Source: Schistocephalus solidus
Taxonomy: Eukaryota; Platyhelminthes; Cestoda; Diphyllobothriidea; Diphyllobothriidae
Assembly: GCA_017591395.1 (NCBI GenBank)
Contig: WEDG01003953.1
Coordinates: 104,460-168,459, forward strand
Reading direction: 5' to 3'
Length of the DNA: 64,000 nt
This document shows, in pieces, positions 31,501-39,621 of this stretch (positions within the stretch are counted from its first letter, which is position 1; each line of letters begins with the position of its first letter). The notes below the pieces were generated by a model. The model was not told where the DNA came from. It did not search any database and worked only from the letters and a program-made list of their open reading frames with translations. The position numbers and the translations under genes are program-made.

Positions 31501-33991
31501 TTTTAAGGGTTTTTCCGCATACTGTGAGGCGCTACTTTTTGTGGGTTTCGCTAAGTGACCAGCCCATAACAACGATTGCAAAAGTTCGAAGGGTGCCGCC
31601 TTGTGTGATCACTTTTCCAATTACTTTCCAAACTATCTTTTATTGGAATCCGAAACGTTCATCGTTCTCCCTTTAGGTACCTTCACGAGGATGGTTTTCT
31701 GTTTGGAATAAACACCCTAGTCGATCTTCTTAACACGAGGCTCTGGGATCATACAGGCTCATTTCCACGTGTGGCTCTATGTGACTTTGAGCTTCGCCGA
31801 ATGGGCAGTAACCAACACCGGTACACTATTCAGTGTGTCCTACGTGTGAATATTTTCAATGAAAAGATATACATATTCCTGTGGTTTTGGTTTTTCCTGA
31901 TTTCTGCGGTCAACCTGCTCAGTCTTCTAAAGTGGACTTACAGGTAAGAGAATACCTCATAAGTTGCAATAGTTAAAATCACTTCGAAGCTTAGCTGGAG
32001 GTGATATTACGCATTAACACCTGACATCAATTTCCTAAAATGTAATATTCTTTACCATAACTTAGCGAACTTTATTTGGCAAAAATAAATATAATTCACC
32101 ATTAACCTAAACATAATTGGAAAAAGCGTCTACTTGAGTCTATGGAATATGTTTAAACGCTTGCATTTTCACCATTGCTTTCTAGTTTCCTTTTGAAATG
32201 TATCAAGTGCCAAATGACCTTGGCTTCTTTACTTGACCTGAGTTTAAAAAATATTAGGCATAATGCAGTCACCCATTTCGTGTATTATCCAGCATATGTT
32301 CAAATTAACGGCTAAATTATCAACTTATTCCCACGCATCCAGCATAAAACAAAATGCGCGTGATTACTAGGTGCAAACACAGCAGCCGACTGGATTAATT
32401 TGGTTCTACTTATCACATTACAGTAGCACTTTATATTAACAGTTTAAACCATCGATAATCCGTCAGTCGCCTTACGATACGTGATTCATCCGAATTCAGC
32501 ATGTATTAAGGCAGATGGACAGAGCCTTAAGAACTTTTATTATCGAGACTGCGCACGGTAACCAAGAAATTCACGCAAACAAAAACTTGTTCCATTGATG
32601 AAATCTCACCGACAATATGATATCCGGTTGTGCATTTCCTATTTCCCGCTTTCTGTCTCCATGTAAATTTTTAACTTTTATTTTTTTCATTCAAAATAAG
32701 CGAATTAACTTCAGAAAGTCATACCGTAGACAAAATAATGTGTCTCGATTCTCAGCTGTCATCGGTGCTGAAAGATAGCAGGAAACGTTTAATCCTAGAA
32801 GTCCATGCCTAATTTTAGTGACCAGATAAAGCGAATTTTAATGAAGGTTAAATCGAAAAACACTGCAGAATACAGAATCCCAGTTACGCTTGCACCTATA
32901 CTTTGAGTCTAGATAAAGCTATTCAGCTTATCAAAAAGGAACCGAAATTTAAATAAGCCAGGCATTTCAGACATAGTTGTTGTTTCACGTTCAGACAGGT
33001 GAGAATCACTATCAGCCTGTCACCGTTCGACCCTTTTAAGAAAATATCACGAATGGAAATGTGATCACTCTGAGTTTTATTTGACGCCATTTTAAGAGAC
33101 ATAAAGAGGAAAATGTTTGTCTTAGTTCCAATGAAGTTGGAAAAAATTGGAGGCTTTCTCCCTTCATGTGTTCATTTCCATCTTCTTCCTTTTTCCAAAA
33201 ATAGAATTGCCGCATTTTCTTTACCATAATTAAGACTCTTTTTGGAATTAGAATTCTCTTCAAGTCGGTGAGGCTCGCTTTCGTCCGAAATCTGATCTGC
33301 ATTTATTTGAACATCTCTCTGGCCACAAGAAAACAATTTAACTTACAGAGTGCACAGGTAGTGTCATGTTGGATTATATATTTAAAATATCGGCTTTTAG
33401 GGAAAAAGTAAACGAAGTCAGAAATGTGCCGAGGACTTCGAGCTGACCATGACCGACTGTTTTAAGACACAAGCCGAAAAAGCTCAATCAAAGAGTTTTG
33501 TAGAGGACATTTTGGGTCAGGATGGTGTCCTTCTGCTGCGATTTGTCTCCATGAATGTTGGTCCCGCCACAGCCGCAGAAATTGCTGGCGTGTTTTGGAC
33601 AAAGTACGGCAGAAGTGTGAATCCGGATGTACTTTTTCGCCTTGGTATGGCTGCAGGAAGTACAACTGGAGCTACTTCTCCACCAGTGCCTCCCAAAAGA
33701 TGCACTATGGCAAGCAATCGGAAAAAACCTGAAGTGGAAGGTGACGTATTTATCCCCCTGCGAAATCTGGATTCCAAAATGCATACTGCTGCCATTGACT
33801 CAGATCAATCTTCAAGCTCCTCGCGACCGACTGTAGAAAATCTTCGACACAAACGACGTCATCATCGATGGCATACTACCGACTCTTCTGATCGATACTC
33901 TCCTGTCCCAGATAGAACTGATCAATATTTTGATGATCAGTATCCAGATGAACCACAAGTGGAAAATGACTTGAATGACATATTAACATAA
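5418..33991 (+). CDS. Innexin (gap-junction channel protein), gene span of four recognised exons
   Basis: Innexins form invertebrate gap junctions and hemichannels in the plasma membrane. Four exons encode the diagnostic parts in order: an N-terminal DDDFVDR segment, TM1, a first extracellular loop with two cysteines, the YYQWVPF signature at TM2, a cytoplasmic loop, TM3, a second two-cysteine loop, TM4, and a C-terminal region with LLLRFVSMN. Summed exons give roughly 570 residues, longer than many innexins because of the cytoplasmic loop and a hydrophilic, Ser/His/Asp-rich tail. Exons 1-2 and 2-3 join in frame with gt-ag introns; the exon 3-4 join is uncertain. Intron 1 is about 21.8 kb and full of transposons. 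The gene could in principle be mis-assembled across those repeats, but strand, order and phase agree. Confidence 0.88.
5832..6329. other. Start of innexin intron 1
   Basis: AT-rich intronic sequence follows the donor at 5832. I see no exon or repeat here before the GC-rich RTE fragment. Confidence 0.5.
6330..6485 (-). repeat. Fragment of the RTE-type element's 3' region
   Basis: This is a GC-rich patch. Its reverse complement aligns by eye with about 40236-40350 in the 3' part of the RTE-type element: both have GGTGG near the start, then GCCACCTGCG and CCTCTC, then GGTCT and TTGACT, ending with GAGAGTGCG. The open frames in it are not genes but retroelement 3' sequence. Confidence 0.6.
6486..9650. 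other. Innexin intron 1, no gene recognised
   Basis: AT-rich DNA. A frame of about 124 codons at 8322-8696 on the + strand has no recognisable domain and no supporting splice context, so I treat it as chance. No RNA gene or clear repeat was seen. Confidence 0.45.
9652..9793 (+). repeat. tRNA-derived SINE, degenerate solo copy
   Basis: The copy shows an A-box-like GTGGGTAGCGCGTTAGAC and a B-box-like GAGTTCGAGCC. The conserved tail follows (CGCAGCGCCTGG to TTGTCTTTGTCGG), and then a (TA)n tract at about 9795-9810. The hammerhead-like core is present at 9731-9775, but its 3' stem I strand is mutated (CCATTC instead of CCAGTC). It is the same family as the array at 25.5-27.2 kb. Confidence 0.8.
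9990..12396 (-). pseudogene. Penelope RT plus GIY-YIG endonuclease, broken
   Basis: Read on the - strand, 12396-12061 gives the N-terminal region (FLHRCRKLKILPKSLH), and 11841-11548 carries the DKG-containing segment LPVDKGASTA typical of Penelope proteins. Segment 11330-10970 has RT motif A (MVSFDVVSLFKSIP) and KGAPMGSPISGFLAE. After a frame change, 11081-10545 has motif C as WVRFVDDTFV. Then follow a linker (10548-10330) and the endonuclease in two frames (VYKIPCNSC; YCGQTGKSVST; ending IHSDDSCINRHIEL). I see at least four frame changes. The usual GIY-YIG signature is degenerate, so no active protein is expected. Confidence 0.85.
11398..11443 (+). repeat. 46-bp block duplicated at 12726-12771
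   Basis: The block CATCTTTAATTTGAAAATTT and the bases after it, through CCATAATGATTTTG, recur almost unchanged at 12726-12771. One copy lies inside the Penelope element and one just outside its 5' flank. This may mark a second, partial Penelope insertion or a local duplication. Confidence 0.55.
12537..16489. other. Innexin intron 1, no gene recognised
   Basis: AT-rich sequence. Apart from the 46-bp duplicate at 12726-12771 I see no repeat or coding exon. Short open frames such as 13837-14025 have no protein-like pattern. Confidence 0.45.
16490..16647 (+). repeat. Second tRNA-like SINE family, copy 1
   Basis: An upstream block GCAGTAGGCTGGGCAGGTAA leads to GTGATTGATAAGGCC, then an A-box-like TAGTTCAGAGAGTTAGTG and a B-box-like GCGTTCGAATGCGA. 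The copy ends near GGAGTCAAATAG. The layout matches the copy at 25131-25303. It is not a functional tRNA: no cloverleaf with a proper acceptor stem can be drawn. Confidence 0.65.
16648..18754. other. Innexin intron 1, no gene recognised
   Basis: I see no coding exon, RNA gene or clear repeat. Short open frames on the - strand at 16.7-17.0 and 18.1-18.3 kb lack recognisable features. Confidence 0.45.
18755..20340. mobile_element. Foldback-type element with an expanded arm
   Basis: The left arm (about 18770-19080) and the right arm (about 19430-20340) are inverted complements. For example, the left TATTTTAATCACTGAT near 18967 matches the reverse complement of the right arm near 19530. Both arms start from CATGAAA followed by an (A)TTCTGGAAATGTG-like block. 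The left arm holds one copy of the inner sequence; the right arm holds six tandem copies. No transposase was seen, so it would be non-autonomous. A sister copy is at 47349-47809. Confidence 0.75.
19587..20314 (+). repeat. Tandem satellite, six copies of 121-122 bp
   Basis: Units start at 19587, 19708, 19830, 19952, 20073 and 20194 and are nearly identical. Each begins GAAAGAAACTTGCTCAAATG and ends AATCGAAATCACATTTCC. Copies 2 and 3 carry one extra A (122 bp), and copies 5 and 6 share a G-to-A change (TTAGCATTGG), so neighbouring copies are most alike, as expected for stepwise local duplication. The unit is a segment of the foldback arm. Confidence 0.95.
20341..22067. other. Innexin intron 1, no gene recognised; one hairpin
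   Basis: AT-rich with no coding exon. At 21109-21118 and 21142-21151 a perfect 10-bp inverted repeat (AATCCCCTGG / CCAGGGGATT) encloses 23 nt. No function is evident. Confidence 0.45.
22068..22135 (+). repeat. Fragment of the tRNA-derived SINE, upstream part
   Basis: AGAGTTAGCCCCGAGGCA, GAACGGGACGAGTGAG and CCAATCGGTTAG correspond to the part of the 309-bp SINE unit that lies before its tRNA-like region (compare 25948-26000). The tRNA-like and hammerhead parts are absent. Confidence 0.7.
22136..23361. other. Innexin intron 1, no gene recognised
   Basis: No domain-bearing frame, RNA gene or clear repeat was seen on either strand. Confidence 0.45.
23362..23700 (+). repeat. Degenerate telomere-like tract (CCCTAA-type)
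   Basis: About 340 bp is filled with variants of ACCCTAA, AACCTAAC and AACCCTAAAACC, mostly C-rich on the + strand. It is too irregular for a functional telomere. It could be an old interstitial telomere-like array or a diverged simple repeat. Confidence 0.65.
24083..24185 (-). repeat. Degenerate telomere-like tract, opposite orientation
   Basis: GTGTTAGGGTTAAGGTAAG and following AGAGTTAAGG, AAGGTAAAAGGTAAGG and TTAGGGTGAG are the G-rich complement of the tract at 23.36-23.70 kb. Together they face each other across about 380 bp. Confidence 0.55.
24186..25130. other. Innexin intron 1, no gene recognised
   Basis: Short open frames at 24.25-25.04 kb on both strands have no recognisable domain or splice context. 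Confidence 0.45.
25131..25303 (+). repeat. Second tRNA-like SINE family, copy 2
   Basis: GCAGTAGGCTGGGCGGGTCG and TGTGATTGA precede an A-box-like TAGCTCAGGTGGTAAGAGCG (25200-25219) and a B-box-like GTTGGTTCGAATCAAAC (25250-25266). The copy ends near TTTGGTCAAATAC. Block order and spacing match the copy at 16490-16647, and the promoter boxes here are closer to the RNA polymerase III consensus. Confidence 0.7.
25479..25532. repeat. (TA)n microsatellite
   Basis: An uninterrupted TA dinucleotide tract borders the left end of the SINE array. Similar tracts border the SINE at 9.8 kb and both ends of the copy at 27.0 kb. Confidence 0.95.
25564..25608 (-). ncRNA. Hammerhead-ribozyme-like core, SINE copy a
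   Basis: Read on the - strand, this copy has the same sequence as the core at 26141-26185: GGCTGG, CTGATGA, GGC-loop-GCC, GAAA, minimal stem III, CCAGTC. See that entry for the fold. Confidence 0.6.
25873..25917 (-). ncRNA. Hammerhead-ribozyme-like core, SINE copy b
   Basis: Intact core on the - strand in the partial unit next to the inversion junction; same fold as at 26141-26185. Confidence 0.6.
26141..26185 (+). ncRNA. Hammerhead-ribozyme-like core, SINE copy c
   Basis: Stem I 5' strand GGCTGG (26141-26146) pairs with CCAGTC (26180-26185) over 6 bp, one of them G-U. The invariant CTGATGA is at 26147-26153. Stem II is GGC/GCC (26155-26157/26164-26166) closing a TAATAA loop. GAAA is at 26168-26171. 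Stem III is a minimal AT/AT pair closing GGCC, with T78-T79 as the NUH triplet end, so cleavage is predicted after 26179. GGG (26135-26137) and CCC (26187-26189) can extend stem I across an internal loop. The 10.1/11.1 position is C-A instead of the usual G-C, which could weaken activity. Activity is inferred from the fold alone. Confidence 0.62.
26449..26493 (+). ncRNA. Hammerhead-ribozyme-like core, SINE copy d
   Basis: Identical core to 26141-26185, one tandem unit (308 bp) downstream; predicted cleavage after 26487. Confidence 0.6.
26758..26802 (+). ncRNA. Hammerhead-ribozyme-like core, SINE copy e
   Basis: Identical core, a further 309 bp downstream. RNA released between two such sites would be a unit-length monomer. 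Confidence 0.6.
26941..26981. repeat. (TA)n/(TACA) microsatellite
   Basis: This imperfect TA tract lies exactly where the forward SINE array breaks off and the next reverse copy begins. Confidence 0.9.
26982..27168 (-). repeat. tRNA-derived SINE, truncated reverse copy
   Basis: The copy runs from GCAGAATAACATGACC to TTGCCGGTTTCGAT, where TA repeats take over. It keeps the tRNA-like boxes. The hammerhead-like core at 27013-27057 is damaged in stem I (TTAGCC in place of CCAGCC on the + strand). Confidence 0.88.
27169..27679. other. (TA)n tract and end of innexin intron 1
   Basis: A TA tract runs to about 27195. AT-rich intronic DNA follows, ending in a pyrimidine-rich stretch and the acceptor CCTTCAG before 27680. 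Confidence 0.6.
27680..28131 (+). CDS. Innexin exon 2 (cytoplasmic loop and TM3)
   Basis: The acceptor AG at 27678-27679 keeps the frame from exon 1 (phase 0); the alternative AG at 27670-27671 would shift it. The exon encodes a long basic cytoplasmic loop (residues about 139-260, including a Pro/Arg-rich insert) with the segment CLVRHLEDALAI that innexins show here. TM3 follows (YLCGLYLVVKSLYLLNSTAQ). It ends two bases into a Lys codon at donor gtaaga (28132), and exon 3 supplies the third base. Confidence 0.85.
28132..30904. other. Innexin intron 2, no gene recognised
   Basis: AT-rich intronic DNA. Open frames at 29.0-30.9 kb lack recognisable domains. Confidence 0.45.
30905..31345 (-). 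mobile_element. Penelope-like element, 5'-truncated fragment
   Basis: The end at 30908-30965 (GACTGGTTTCCCAGC, then TTGTCAGACTT) resembles the pseudo-LTR of the 9.8-12.5 kb element. The segment 31190-31340 matches its endonuclease region, with CTCCCATGCAAAGTT, GCCCAGTTTCCAGCGTG and GGTGGTCTCGTCTC. The frame is broken. It is a dead fragment inside innexin intron 2, antisense to the gene. Confidence 0.75.
31346..31676. other. End of innexin intron 2
   Basis: No feature other than the pyrimidine-rich tract and acceptor CCCTTTAG just before 31677. Confidence 0.5.
31677..31943 (+). CDS. Innexin exon 3 (extracellular loop 2 and TM4)
   Basis: The first base completes the Lys codon begun in exon 2. 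The exon then encodes YLHEDGFLFGINTLVDLL, followed by the very characteristic FPRVALCDFELRRMG and RYTIQCVLRVNIFNEKIY. The two cysteines of the second extracellular loop are in CDF and QCV. TM4 is IFLWFWFFLISAVNLLSLL. The exon ends with two bases of an Arg or Ser codon at donor gtaaga (31944). Confidence 0.93.
31944..33408. other. Innexin intron 3
   Basis: AT-rich. The strongest-looking acceptor, CTTTTAG ending at 33400, would put exon 4 out of frame with exon 3. A weaker AG at 33407-33408 would keep it in frame. An unseen small exon here is another way to resolve the mismatch. Confidence 0.5.
33409..33991 (+). CDS. Innexin exon 4 (C-terminal cytoplasmic region)
   Basis: The frame reads KRSQKCAEDFELTMTDCF, then FVEDILGQDGVLLLRFVSMN and TAAEIAGVFWTKYGR, which is the conserved innexin segment after TM4. 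It ends in a hydrophilic tail rich in Ser, Arg, His and Asp and a TAA stop at 33989-33991. The start is set by phase (AG at 33407-33408) and is uncertain by a few codons. The coding frame itself is clear. Confidence 0.85.
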
Positions 33992-35028
33992 GAGTGGATT
34001 AAGCGACCGTAAGTACTGATAGGCCAGTCCTGCGTATGCTTACAAAAGTTCCCAAAGGAAGATAAAATTTTACTCCTCTGAATAAATCGTGCTTTATAAG
34101 TTAAGATCCTTCTCGCTACCTATTCTTCAACAAATTCCGCTGATGCATGGACTCCAGATACTAGGGTCACAAAGAAATTTGGTCAGCTGCCCATTTGAAC
34201 AAATTAGTAAAAAACAGAAAAGGATTGTGCGTACTACCCCAAAATTAAGCCTTTTAGAAGGGCCAACAATCAGCTTACTTGGTGCTTGTGTTAGATCATA
34301 ATTCAGGGAAAAATGACTTAAAAGACGAAACAAGGAGGCGGTTTTATTTCGATGTTAAGTGGTCTGAATAGCCTGAAGTCGGCGTTGAAGAATGGGGTTA
34401 GGTAAGCACGCCAACCAGATACGACGCTGGTGGTGATTCGTCATCCGCAGAAATAGCTCAGCGACTGAAGGTGGCTAGTTAAGTTTAAGTATCCGACGGC
34501 AAGCCCCGGAAGGGCGAATGAAACGAGAAGCTTTAGTGTCTGTCGATATTTAGGTGTCGCTTATTAGCTTGATTCGGTTTCGGTCTATCTGGTCATGCAT
34601 TGTCACGAGCCCCTGCCTATGTAACAAGGAGAAGATTCGGAATGAGCTGGAAAAATTACTCTCATGGATCAAATACGAAGCCAACGGCTTAACATTGATA
34701 TGTGCTTTTCGGAGGATAAAAAAAGATTCAGCAAAGTTTACAAGCTCATGTGTAACATAACAATAGGACGAACTACGATGGAAATCGGCAGTGCCCTAGG
34801 AAAGCCGTAGCCATACTAAAATTCGAAACAAGAAGTTTCAGGAATCGAGACAAAAGAAGTTTTCAATTTATGGTTTTCAATTGCAAATCAAGATAACTGG
34901 GCCAGACGCCTAAGTGTTTTAGAATGTTATAGTTGATGTGGGTTAACAAACCACAGTTTGCATACAAGACCCTGAATTACACTTCTTTATGAATCAACCC
35001 GCCAAAGAGATCTTAACCTTCACTGACG
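33992..35028. other. 3' flank of the innexin gene
   Basis: It probably includes the 3' untranslated region; an AATAAA-like signal, GAATAAAT, is at about 34080. No other coding exon is recognised. A GC-richer patch at about 34.38-34.55 kb may be an old repeat that I could not classify. Confidence 0.4.
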
Positions 35029-35115
35029 AACGCTCACAGATCGCCAGCGGAACTCACTCGTTCCGTTCTATATTTAGGTGCGCACTCCAGACCCGCCAGC
35101 AGCCACAGGGCGGCT
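35029..35115 (-). repeat. Fragment of the tRNA-derived SINE, upstream part
   Basis: Read on the - strand it gives the SINE leader region. On the + strand, GGAACTCACTCGTTCCGTT and GACCCGCCAGCAGCC correspond to 25767-25815 of the array. It abuts the left edge of the RTE-type element. Confidence 0.65.
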
Positions 35116-35735
35116 AGTAGTAGAAATGGTAGTAGTAGTAGTGATGGTGAGGTATAGAGGTACTAGTTAGGGGTAGCACCACACAGATAGCATTTTGTCA
35201 CACGATTTTTCTCGTGCAGGTGGTGAATGCTCCTGTGGCCGCCTCTAACATGAACCCAAATCTCACCTTTCGCTCCTCGTAGCTGGGCTTTCCCAGCGAC
35301 CACATCCCCGGCCACCGTTACGACCGGCGGGCTAAACCAAGTGAGGGTCTCCGGTGCTGTGTGTGCCTCCACACCCGGTATGTCTGACTCCCGAACTTCC
35401 CACCTCCCCCCTCTCAAAAAGTCCTAAGGTGAGGGCGACATCAACCCCGTAGGTGGAACAGGCTAACTTGGGTCGCTCTTCCACTTCAACAAAACCGTGA
35501 CCCATAGTGGAGTTCGGCAGCCATCTGGGATGCCCAAACAGCCCTATTTAGGGACAGCAATGCTTGCCTCCTCACGAAGAAATGAGCTAGAAAATGTACC
35601 CTAAACAAATGCTGGGTCTCAGGTATTCTGCAGCCTGCCGCGGCTTGCAGATCACAAAATACGCGGTCGTAAAACTCAAACAAACAGCAATACCCCCGTC
35701 CCCATACCCCGCGCCATACCCTCCGGGCTTTCGGG

Positions 35736-38700
35736 TGAGTCCACTCAAACTAGCAGCCTGGAATGTTCATTCCCTTTTAGACATACTAAGAGCAACCGGC
35801 CGGATCGGAGGACGGCGCTAGTCGCTCGGGAACTGGCGCGCTACAAGGGGGAGATTGCTGCTCTCAGTGAGACTCAATTCTCTGAGCAGAGTCAACTGAA
35901 GGAGGTGGAAGCCGGCTACACCTTCTTCTGGAGCGGCTTGCCAAAGGCAGAGTGACGTTACGCTGGTCCTGCCTTTGCCATCCGGAATGACATTATGGGA
36001 CGTCTGCCTTATCTGACGCTAGTTATGAATGATAGCCTGATGAGCCTCCACCTGCCTCTTTAGGGAGACAAGAGCGCCATCATAATCAGCACCTACGTTA
36101 CCCCAATGACGAGCTCTAATGCAGCAAAGGACGAATTCCATGAGGACCTGCACGCCCTGCTGGTGACTGTGCCGAAGGTGGACAAGTTAATAGTCCTTGG
36201 TGACTTCAACGCCCACGTCAGGACAGCCCACGCTGCCTGGCACGGGAGTGATGGGTCCCCATGGTCTCGGTAGCTGTAACGATAACGGCCTCCTTCTTCT
36301 GCAAACATGTGTGGAACACCGTCTCCTGCTGACCAACACCTTCTTCCATATTCTGACGCGGGAGAAGGCCCCGTGGATGCACCCTCGGTCGCGGCGCTGG
36401 CACCTGCTGGACAATGTTCTCGTCCGGAGGCGAGATCGACAGGACGTGCTGGTAATCAAGGCAATCCGCGATGCCGATGGTTGGACAGATCACCGCCTCG
36501 TCATCTCCCAGATGAGGCTCCGACTGCAACCTCGGCTAAGGCCCCAAGGTAAGAGGCCGCCAGGTAAGTTAAATACTCTTTGATTAAATGTGCCTGCTCA
36601 CTGTTTTGATTTCAGCAACCAAATAACCGAGAAACTGGAGGACCTGCATGCTCCAGAAGATAATTCTATCGTGGCGACATGATGGTGTCAACTGCGAAAA
36701 GTTCCTCCAGTCCACCGCCCTCGAAGTCCTCGGACGTGCACGCCATAAACACCAGGACTGGTTTGCCGACAATGACGCCGACCTCAGCAACTTACTCGCG
36801 GAGAATGGACTACACAAAGCCTAAATGGACCTTCGTACTGACACCACCAAAGCAGCCTTCTTCAGATGCTGGCGCCTTGTACAGCAACGGCTGCGGGAGA
36901 CGCGGGATGCCTGGATGATCCGAAAGGCTGAGGAGATCCAGGGGTATGCGGACCGCAATGAAATGAAAAACCTTTTCAAAGCCATCAAGGCCATCTACAG
37001 CCCTGCATCAAGGGGACCGCTCCGCTGCTCAGCTCTGACGGCACAACACTGCTGACAGAGAAATCGCAAATTCTGAAGCGCTGGGCCGAGCACTTCAGAA
37101 GTGTTCTTAATTGCTTATTAGCCATCTGCGATGCTGCCATGGACCGGTTCCTTCAATTGGATACGAACAATAACTTGGATCTGCCACCTTCTCTACCAGA
37201 AACCATCCGGGCCGTGCAGCAGATTCCCAGTGGTAAAGCACCGGGATCCGACGCAATCCAGCCGAAAGTCTACAAGCACGCCGGGCACCGGCTGATGGCA
37301 GAACTCACAACACCTTTTCAGGAGATGCGGCGCGAAGGACAAGTTCCTCAGGATTTCAAAGACGCGCCATCATCCATCGCCGGCACCTCTGTGCTAATCA
37401 CAGAGGCATCTCGTTGTTCAACATCGCCGGGAAGATCTTCGCCCGTATCCTTCTCAATTGTCTGAACGAGCACCTAGAGCCGGGACTGCTTCCGGAAAGC
37501 CCATGTGGCTTCCACCAACACTGCAGAACAACCGACAGGATCTTCGCCGCCCGCCAGCTACAAGAGAGGTACGCGGAGATGCAAACCCACAATTACAATA
37601 CCTTCTTGGGTCTGACGAAAGCCTTTGACACAGTGAATCGCAAAGGACTGTGGAAATTCATGCAGAAATTTGGCTGTCCTGAGCGTTTCACGCACATGGT
37701 GCGTCAGCTTCATGACGGCGCACGTCACTGACAACGGGACGGTATCAAAGGCATTCGCAGTGACCAACGGAGTGAAGCAGGGCTGCGCACTGGCCCCCAC
37801 CCTCTTCAGTCTCATGTTCTCTGCTATGCTAATAGACGCCTTATGTGATGAGCAGCCTGGGATCCCCATCACCTACAGAGCTGACGGCACCTTCTCAACA
37901 GTCGGCGTATATAGGCCACAACGCGCGTGTCTACGACTACAGTCCATGACTTGTTCTTCGCGGACGTCTGCGCCCTTAACACCGTGATGGAGGAGGACAT
38001 GCAAAGGAGCAGGGACCTCCTCACCGCAGGCTGCCCCAATTTTGGATTAACAATCAGTACAGCTGAAACAGTTTTCATACACCAACCGGCACCCAGCGCG
38101 GATTACAATGCTTCCCGAATCAATGTCAACGCTGATAAACTCAAAAATGTGAAAACCTTCGCTTATCTAGAAAGCACGCTGTCACGCAACACGAGAATCG
38201 AAGACGGGGTTCCCTAACGGATCTCCAAAGCCAGTCAGATCTTCGGCCGAATGCAGGCCTCCATGTGGAATCGCCACGGTATTCTCCTGAACACCGAACT
38301 GAAGATGTACAAGGCCGTCGTCTTGACGAAAATCCTTTACGGAGCGGAGACGAGGACGGTCTACTCGAACAAGCCAGGAAGCTGAATCACTTCCATCTCA
38401 GCTGCCTCCGCAGAATTTTGAAGCTGAAATGGCAAGACAGAATCCAAGAAACAGAAGTCCTGTAGCGGACCAGAATCCTCAGCATTCACGCCATGCTGAG
38501 GCAAGTGCAACTACGATAGAGCAGCCACCTGGTGAGAATGGACGACGAGCGATTACCCAAACAACTTTCCTATTGAGATGTCACTGGGGTGCTCGCCGAC
38601 AGGGAGGTCAAAAACGACGCTACAAGGACACTTGGAAGAAATCTCTGTAGCAACTGCAGATCAACCCGGCGACCTGGGAGGACCTCGCCCTGGATAGACC

Positions 38701-38773
38701 GGCATTGAGAAGATCCGTGAATAATGGTTCAGCAATCTATGAAGCCAACCGGATCGCCGAATACAAGGACAAA
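35736..38773 (+). pseudogene. RTE endonuclease-reverse transcriptase, broken
   Basis: The APE endonuclease shows KLAAWNVHSLLD (35746), a SETQFSEQ block, LGDFNAHV (36197) and DHRLVISQM (36489). The reverse transcriptase shows IPSGKAPGSDAIQPKVY (37225), GLTKAFDTVNRKGLW (37606), NGVKQGCALAPTLFSLMF (37767) and FFADVCALNT (37950). The last should be FADD, so a catalytic aspartate is lost. In-frame stops occur around 35954, 36061, 37730 and 38216, and there are several frame changes. The family matches proteins often labelled craniofacial development protein 2-like or endonuclease-reverse transcriptase in flatworm genomes. Confidence 0.88.
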
Positions 38774-38781
38774 TTAGCGGC

Positions 38782-39621
38782 ATGAAAGTCACCAGCTCCC
38801 CGGACCAACACCGTCGATGTCAGGCCCTTCCAACATGCCAGCGCTGTCCACGCAACTTCTGTGCGCGAATTAGCCTGGTCGGACATCTTCGGACGCAATG
38901 CACCAATAATCTGACAATTCCAATTTCCACGTCAAATTCTGTCAACCCTCCTTCAGACTCCCCCACCCTCACTCCTGGCATTAATTCCATTACTCCCACC
39001 ATCATAGAGACCACATCCCTCTATTCATTGCCTGTTACCCCCACCACCGCCTTCACCTTCAATTCCACCACTACCCCCATCAGCGATGGGGGCTCTCTCC
39101 TAAACTGTCCTCCTTGCGACCGCACATTCACCTCACGCATCGGCCTGGTCAGTCATTTCAGAATCCATCATACAGAGACGGGTGAACTAGTGCCTGCAGC
39201 ACCAACACACAGCAGAGATCGCCACCTTCACTGCCCTAAATGTCCTCGCGCATTTACTCATTGCATGGGTCTATTCGGTCACATGCGCATTCATGATAGC
39301 AGAATTCACCATAATATCGACAACACCGATACCCCATGCACACCCTCCATTCCTGCCATTCTCACCGCCACCTCACTACCACGAATGACATCTCCCCAGC
39401 CTCTCCCGATTTCGCCTGCCCACACCGCATCCGCAACTTCAACTCACGCATCGGCCTGGTCGGTCACCTGCGAATCCATCGCACTGAGGCTGATGAACCA
39501 GTGCCTGGGGCTCCGACATACAGTCGACGCGCCCGCCTCCGCTGCCCTCACTGCTCCCGCACATTTACACACCACATGGGCCTATAAGAGCATATGCGCC
39601 TCCACGACAACCTGCGCTTAA
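38782..39621 (+). CDS. C2H2 zinc-finger reading frame of the RTE-type element
   Basis: This is a 279-codon frame whose ATG overlaps the stop of the RT frame (ATGA at 38782-38785). It contains finger-like blocks CQRCPRNFCARISLVGHLRT, CPPCDRTFTSRIGLVSHFRI and CPKCPRAFTHCMGLFGHMRI. In another frame further down come CPHRIRNFNSRIGLVGHLRI and CPHCSRTFTHHMGL, so a frameshift lies near 39400. The fingers are separated by Thr/Pro/Ser-rich spacers. Because the join with the RT is only a frame change, the fingers may originally have been a C-terminal extension of the RT protein that binds RNA or DNA; that is an inference. Confidence 0.7.
   Translation: MKVTSSPDQHRRCQALPTCQRCPRNFCARISLVGHLRTQCTNNLTIPISTSNSVNPPSDSPTLTPGINSITPTIIETTSLYSLPVTPTTAFTFNSTTTPISDGGSLLNCPPCDRTFTSRIGLVSHFRIHHTETGELVPAAPTHSRDRHLHCPKCPRAFTHCMGLFGHMRIHDSRIHHNIDNTDTPCTPSIPAILTATSLPRMTSPQPLPISPAHTASATSTHASAWSVTCESIALRLMNQCLGLRHTVDAPASAALTAPAHLHTTWAYKSICASTTTCA

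Noticed and set aside
38820..39014. - strand frame within the zinc-finger region
   Set aside because: It is the antisense shadow of the Thr/Pro/Ser-rich zinc-finger spacers of the RTE-type element.
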